A stretch of 64,000 nucleotides of DNA from NCBI GenBank assembly GCA_012932295.1, contig JAAONU010000001.1, forward strand, positions 49,511,134 through 49,575,133, written 5' to 3'. The number at the start of each line of letters is the position of its first letter. Position 1 is the stretch's first letter. The notes below the pieces were generated by a model, which saw only the letters and a list, made by a program, of their open reading frames with translations, did not search any database and was not told the DNA's origin. Both the position numbers and the translations under genes were made by a program. This DNA comes from Cyclina sinensis (Eukaryota; Mollusca; Bivalvia; Venerida; Veneridae). This document shows, one piece after another, positions 62,401 to 64,000 of the stretch.

Positions 62401-63677
62401 CACCTTTTTGACTTTTTAACATCAAGAGTATTCACTGAAATTCAGGTTAATCTCTTGAGAGGCAGAACAGAATAACACACCCTCTGTTCTTCTTCAGTGA
62501 AAATATGTTTACCAAAACTAGGATGAATCTTTTTTTATTCCTGAAAGCTTATCTGGAAAAAGTGTGAAACCAGAACTATCTGAATGAACATTTGAGTAGA
62601 TTGAAAGATGGATGCATTTCAAGAACTCTGATCAGTAATCATTGATCTGTTCTTTTTCAGTACTGGGAGGCTCTAAAGATCTGTATGGACCAGCATGTGG
62701 AGGTAACAGAAGATCTAGCTGAGAAGTTGACCCCTACCAAGGAGGAGCTAGGTGGAGACACGATGGAGAGGGTGAAGATACTAGAAGCTATAGCAGAAGT
62801 GTGCATGCACCAGGGACAGTATCATCTAGCCACCAAGAAATTTACACAAGCTGGCAATAAGATGAAAGTATGTGTTCAGTTAAAACATTTTAATGGAGTA
62901 GTTCATTGTGAATTCAGTCATGGCAAAATAGGCTGTCTTTCTAGAAAGATATTCGATATTTGTGTTATTTTAGATCTTAGATTCACAGTCTTTAATAATA
63001 TATCTTAGAAACTTGCTCTTACAGAGATCATCATGTTGTAAAAAAAAAAAAAGAAAGGGGTATAAGAAATTACCAACATAAATGTCCAGTCAATATTGGT
63101 GAACTACAGTGAATTCGATTCTCATGATAATGATTAAGTTATTTTTCTCTTTGCCTTACAGATAAAGGATTATCCTTCTGTCTGTACAAGATAGTATCAG
63201 ATGAATATGATATGGTAGTGAAATTTCAGAAATAGCAAATAAAAGAATCCTTTTACCAGATTCAAGTTTTAGTGTTCATGTTAAATGTATATTCCAGGCC
63301 ATGAAAGCTTTGCTGAAGTCAGGCGACACAGAGAAGATCATTTTCTTTGCTGGAGTGTCCAGGCAGAAGGAAATCTATGTGATGGCAGCCAACTACTTAC
63401 AGTCCTTGGATTGGAGAAAAGATCCAGAGGTCATGAAAAATATCATTGGCTTCTACACAAAAGGTCGTGCCCTTGATGCTCTTGCTTCATTTTACGATGC
63501 CTGTGCCCAGGTTGAGATTGACGAGTATCAGAATTACGACAAAGCTCTTGGGGCTCTTGGAGAGGCATTTAAATGTCTAAGTAAGGCAAAGATGGCAGAT
63601 GAAGGGTTACAAGAAGAGAGGTTAGGTCAGCTGAAAAACAAGATCACATTGATAAAGAAGTTTGTCACAGCTAGAAG
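41600..63677 (+). CDS. IFT140: Intraflagellar transport protein 140 (IFT-A core), 27 coding exons, 3' end outside window
   Basis: Core subunit of the IFT-A complex, which drives retrograde transport and entry of membrane proteins (including GPCRs) into cilia. The N-terminal half forms two WD40 propellers and the C-terminal half a TPR-like solenoid. The start ATG 41600 gives [11 protein letters not shown], matching the family N-terminus. 27 exons with consistent GT-AG borders and phases give about 1371 codons, against about 1460 residues in vertebrates, so roughly the last 90-110 residues lie past base 64000. Diagnostic stretches: [61 protein letters not shown] and [15 protein letters not shown]. 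There is no stop or frameshift in the exons. The introns hold two hAT elements, a SINE, other repeats and three splice-junction minisatellites. Exon coordinates are in the three block entries. Confidence 0.97.
42690..44748. repeat. 41-bp minisatellite carrying copies of the IFT140 exon 3 acceptor
   Basis: About 33 units: about 4 at 42690-42855 and about 29 at 43572-44748, split by a 716-bp hAT insertion. Each unit contains an ATATTTCAG acceptor followed by TCTGGGGTAGTGATGGTTTG, which is the first 20 bases of exon 3, then diverges to TAATGAATATG. The last unit runs straight into the real exon 3 (44749), where the exon continues with GAAGTCAGATGG. Confidence 0.95.
42856..43571. mobile_element. 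Degenerate hAT transposon with BED zinc-finger remnant (716 bp)
   Basis: Terminal inverted repeats TAGAGCTGTCA / TGACAGCTCTA, flanked by a perfect 8-bp duplication GTCTGGGG (42848-42855 and 43572-43579), the hallmark of hAT insertion. Around 43210-43320 the plus strand encodes [13 protein letters not shown] and then SGNTTNL followed by a stop and SHL, matching a BED-type zinc finger as found in hAT transposases. The rest of the transposase is gone, so it is an internally deleted copy. The ends are rich in ATCGAT palindromes. Confidence 0.92.
46400..46490. repeat. Isolated AAGGTCA palindromic fragment in IFT140 intron 4
   Basis: CTTGACCTTGG and CTCAAAGGTCAAGGTCACAC lie about 60 bp apart and face each other. 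They resemble the half-site-rich array at 31430-34080, probably as a related repeat piece. Confidence 0.5.
48220..48655. mobile_element. MITE-like element with ATGCTCCCCGAA termini in IFT140 intron 7
   Basis: Ends are ATGCTCCCCGAA (48220-48231) and its complement TTCGGGGAGCAT (48644-48655). Inside lie CCGTCCGTCCG and three units of the TTGTCCGGAGCATAAC repeat also seen at 35040-35880. No ORF. No clear target duplication. Confidence 0.8.
49219..50200. mobile_element. Non-autonomous element with four internal repeats and an endonuclease remnant, IFT140 intron 8
   Basis: Begins ATATCCCCGCTTCGAAG and ends near GCGGGGGTATCA, giving imperfect inverted termini. Between them lie TCCGTCCGTCCG, then four tandem units of about 140-175 bp (each with CCTGATATTT, ATAGTCCCATATGGTGTAAA and CTCCTTGCTCATCTACTTCC), then a short coding relic. 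No intact ORF. Boundaries are approximate. Confidence 0.7.
49967..50107 (+). pseudogene. Fragment of an endonuclease/exonuclease/phosphatase (APE-type) domain
   Basis: One open frame of about 46 codons reads [19 protein letters not shown] and then [16 protein letters not shown] before a stop. The order T-H..G..LD....SDH is the C-terminal signature of APE-like endonuclease domains, such as those of LINE elements. It is a truncated relic inside the repeat element. Confidence 0.65.
50755..51690. repeat. Large 15/18-bp minisatellite in IFT140 intron 9
   Basis: About 930 bp of irregular units, mainly TCCTATATCCAACTG and TCCTTCTATATCCAACTG with variants. Because the units are multiples of three and lack stops, long open frames appear on both strands (for example 50685-51443 plus, 51375-51593 minus). 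These are not genes; the real exons 9 and 10 flank the array. Confidence 0.92.
51714..56148 (+). CDS. IFT140: IFT140 exons 10-17: second WD40 propeller and linker
   Basis: Exons: 51714-51824, 52505-52675, 53217-53344, 53757-53874, 54176-54342, 54686-54854, 55398-55529, 55922-56148. End phases are 0, 0, 2, 0, 2, 0, 0, 2. Recognisable stretches are [80 protein letters not shown] and [19 protein letters not shown]. The acidic/lysine-rich stretch in exon 15 ([14 protein letters not shown]) falls where IFT140 proteins vary in length. Confidence 0.96.
51848..52036 (+). mobile_element. Diverged SINE copy in IFT140 intron 10
   Basis: The 3' body (GAGTACTGGTTTGAATCCAG, AAACGGACACCAAGTTGGAT, TTAGTTGCAAAAACTTACTT, CAATCAGTGTGAAATAA) aligns in order with the SINE at 40126-40336. 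The 5' tRNA-like head is degraded, so the left boundary is approximate. No target duplication seen. Confidence 0.7.
52084..52107. repeat. Short (TG)n tract
   Basis: About 11 TG dinucleotides in IFT140 intron 10. Confidence 0.85.
56464..63677 (+). CDS. IFT140: IFT140 exons 18-27: TPR-like solenoid
   Basis: Exons: 56464-56641, 57101-57184, 57813-57919, 58220-58315, 58860-58992, 59258-59401, 61354-61482, 62029-62211, 62661-62867, 63298-63677. End phases are 0, 0, 2, 2, 0, 0, 0, 0, 0, 2, so a further exon must follow beyond 64000. Helix-repeat signatures include [54 protein letters not shown], and in exon 27 [12 protein letters not shown] and [20 protein letters not shown]. Exons 21 and 24 are each followed by tandem copies of their own 3' end and donor. 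Confidence 0.96.
58284..58488. repeat. 51-bp minisatellite copying the exon 21 end and donor
   Basis: Four units (58284-58334, 58335-58385, 58386-58436, 58437-58488). The first unit is partly coding: it holds the last 32 bases of exon 21 (ACAGTATATACTGAAACATA then AGGATAA) and its GTAAGT donor. Units 2 and 4 repeat the donor exactly; unit 3 has GTTAGT. Readthrough into any copy meets the TAA of GATAAGTAA at once. Confidence 0.95.
60140..61167. mobile_element. Non-autonomous hAT element (1028 bp) in IFT140 intron 23
   Basis: Termini CAGGCTTGGGG / CCCCAAGCCTG (11 bp), flanked by a perfect 8-bp duplication CTTGCTAT (60132-60139 and 61168-61175). Both ends carry clustered GATTACATT/GTAATC motifs. 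No transposase ORF recognised. The two signatures together identify a hAT-type insertion. Confidence 0.93.
61463..61660. repeat. About 33-bp degenerate minisatellite copying the exon 24 end and donor
   Basis: About six units. The first is the last 20 bases of exon 24 (CTGTCATGTTGTACCACAAG) plus its donor GTAATGTTTA. Later units keep CATGT..TACC....AAGGTAATGTTTA with substitutions. One copy at about 61571-61586 preserves CCACAAGGTAATG exactly. Confidence 0.9.
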
Positions 63678-64000
63678 GTTAGTTGTACTTCTGATATCTT
63701 GTTTGTACATGTCTTCTCTACCAGTATTTTTATTATTTTTTATTATGCATAGAATTTGAATACTGGCTTATGTGTATGATTATCGAAATATCCCAGTTAC
63801 TATTTCTGTCTTGTAATAAGCTATGTCACAAAAGATGAATGAAAAATAAGCTATAATTTAAACAACAGAAAGTTTATGCAGTTATATAACAGTTTTTGTA
63901 TTATAATAGTCATTGAAGGAATTATATATATGTGTACTGATTAATCATGTCCTATCTGTAACTGAGTTTGTAAATTGTTGGGATCTTTGAGCCTTATCTA
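63678..64000 (+). other. IFT140: Start of IFT140 intron 27
   Basis: Intron sequence after the donor AAG|GTTAGT at 63677. No further exon before the window ends. Confidence 0.8.

Noticed and set aside
63139..63240. Possible extra IFT140 exon after a strong acceptor (CTCTTTGCCTTACAG)
   Set aside because: Every frame meets stops soon, and exons 26 and 27 join in frame without it, matching the family. It could at most be a cryptic or poison exon.

Overview
The window looks like nuclear DNA of a bivalve-type mollusc. The genes are animal genes (a rhabdomeric opsin, a class A peptide-type GPCR, intraflagellar transport protein IFT140) in short exons with GT-AG introns. The background is AT-rich and full of SINEs, MITEs, hAT remnants, minisatellites and the TGACCTT-rich and TCCGTCCG-rich repeats I associate with bivalve genomes. 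The mollusc assignment is inference from gene and repeat style; no species is claimed.

Layout. (1) 101-2966, plus strand: three exons of an r-opsin, with an uncertain first exon start. (2) 2967-10562: no recognisable gene; a 51-bp minisatellite, a 171-bp near-perfect palindrome and a pentanucleotide satellite. (3) 10563-23805, minus strand: a cluster of type II membrane JmjC/cupin-type dioxygenase genes. One complete 4-exon gene (353 aa) lies at 10563-14059 and a second (339 aa) at 17203-22447. A third intact first exon lies at 23159-23805 with no downstream exons of its own, and a relic of a fourth lies near 26870. (4) 24519-26250: a 1.46-kb foldback element with inverted arms of tandem units, abutting a SINE-like sequence. 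(5) 28999-30533, plus strand: a two-exon GPCR with a non-canonical TM7 motif. (6) 31033-41564: mostly repeats, including a roughly 2.6-kb array rich in TCAAGGTCA half-sites, a STOP-interrupted ORF relic, a 103-codon ORF split at an A11 tract, and a SINE with an 11-bp target duplication. (7) 41565-64000, plus strand: 27 coding exons of IFT140 (about 1371 codons), with only the last exon(s) beyond the window.

The most unusual structure is in the introns. Three minisatellites in IFT140 (at exons 3, 21 and 24) are built from copies of the neighbouring splice junction, so each carries decoy splice sites. A fourth minisatellite, in the JmjC gene, stops three bases short of an acceptor AG. The second notable structure is the JmjC cluster, in which two intact and phase-matched first exons lie upstream of a single set of catalytic exons. 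The genes do not form an operon or an obvious pathway. IFT140 (ciliary retrograde transport) and the opsin are both sensory or ciliary in a broad sense, but nothing in the sequence links them.
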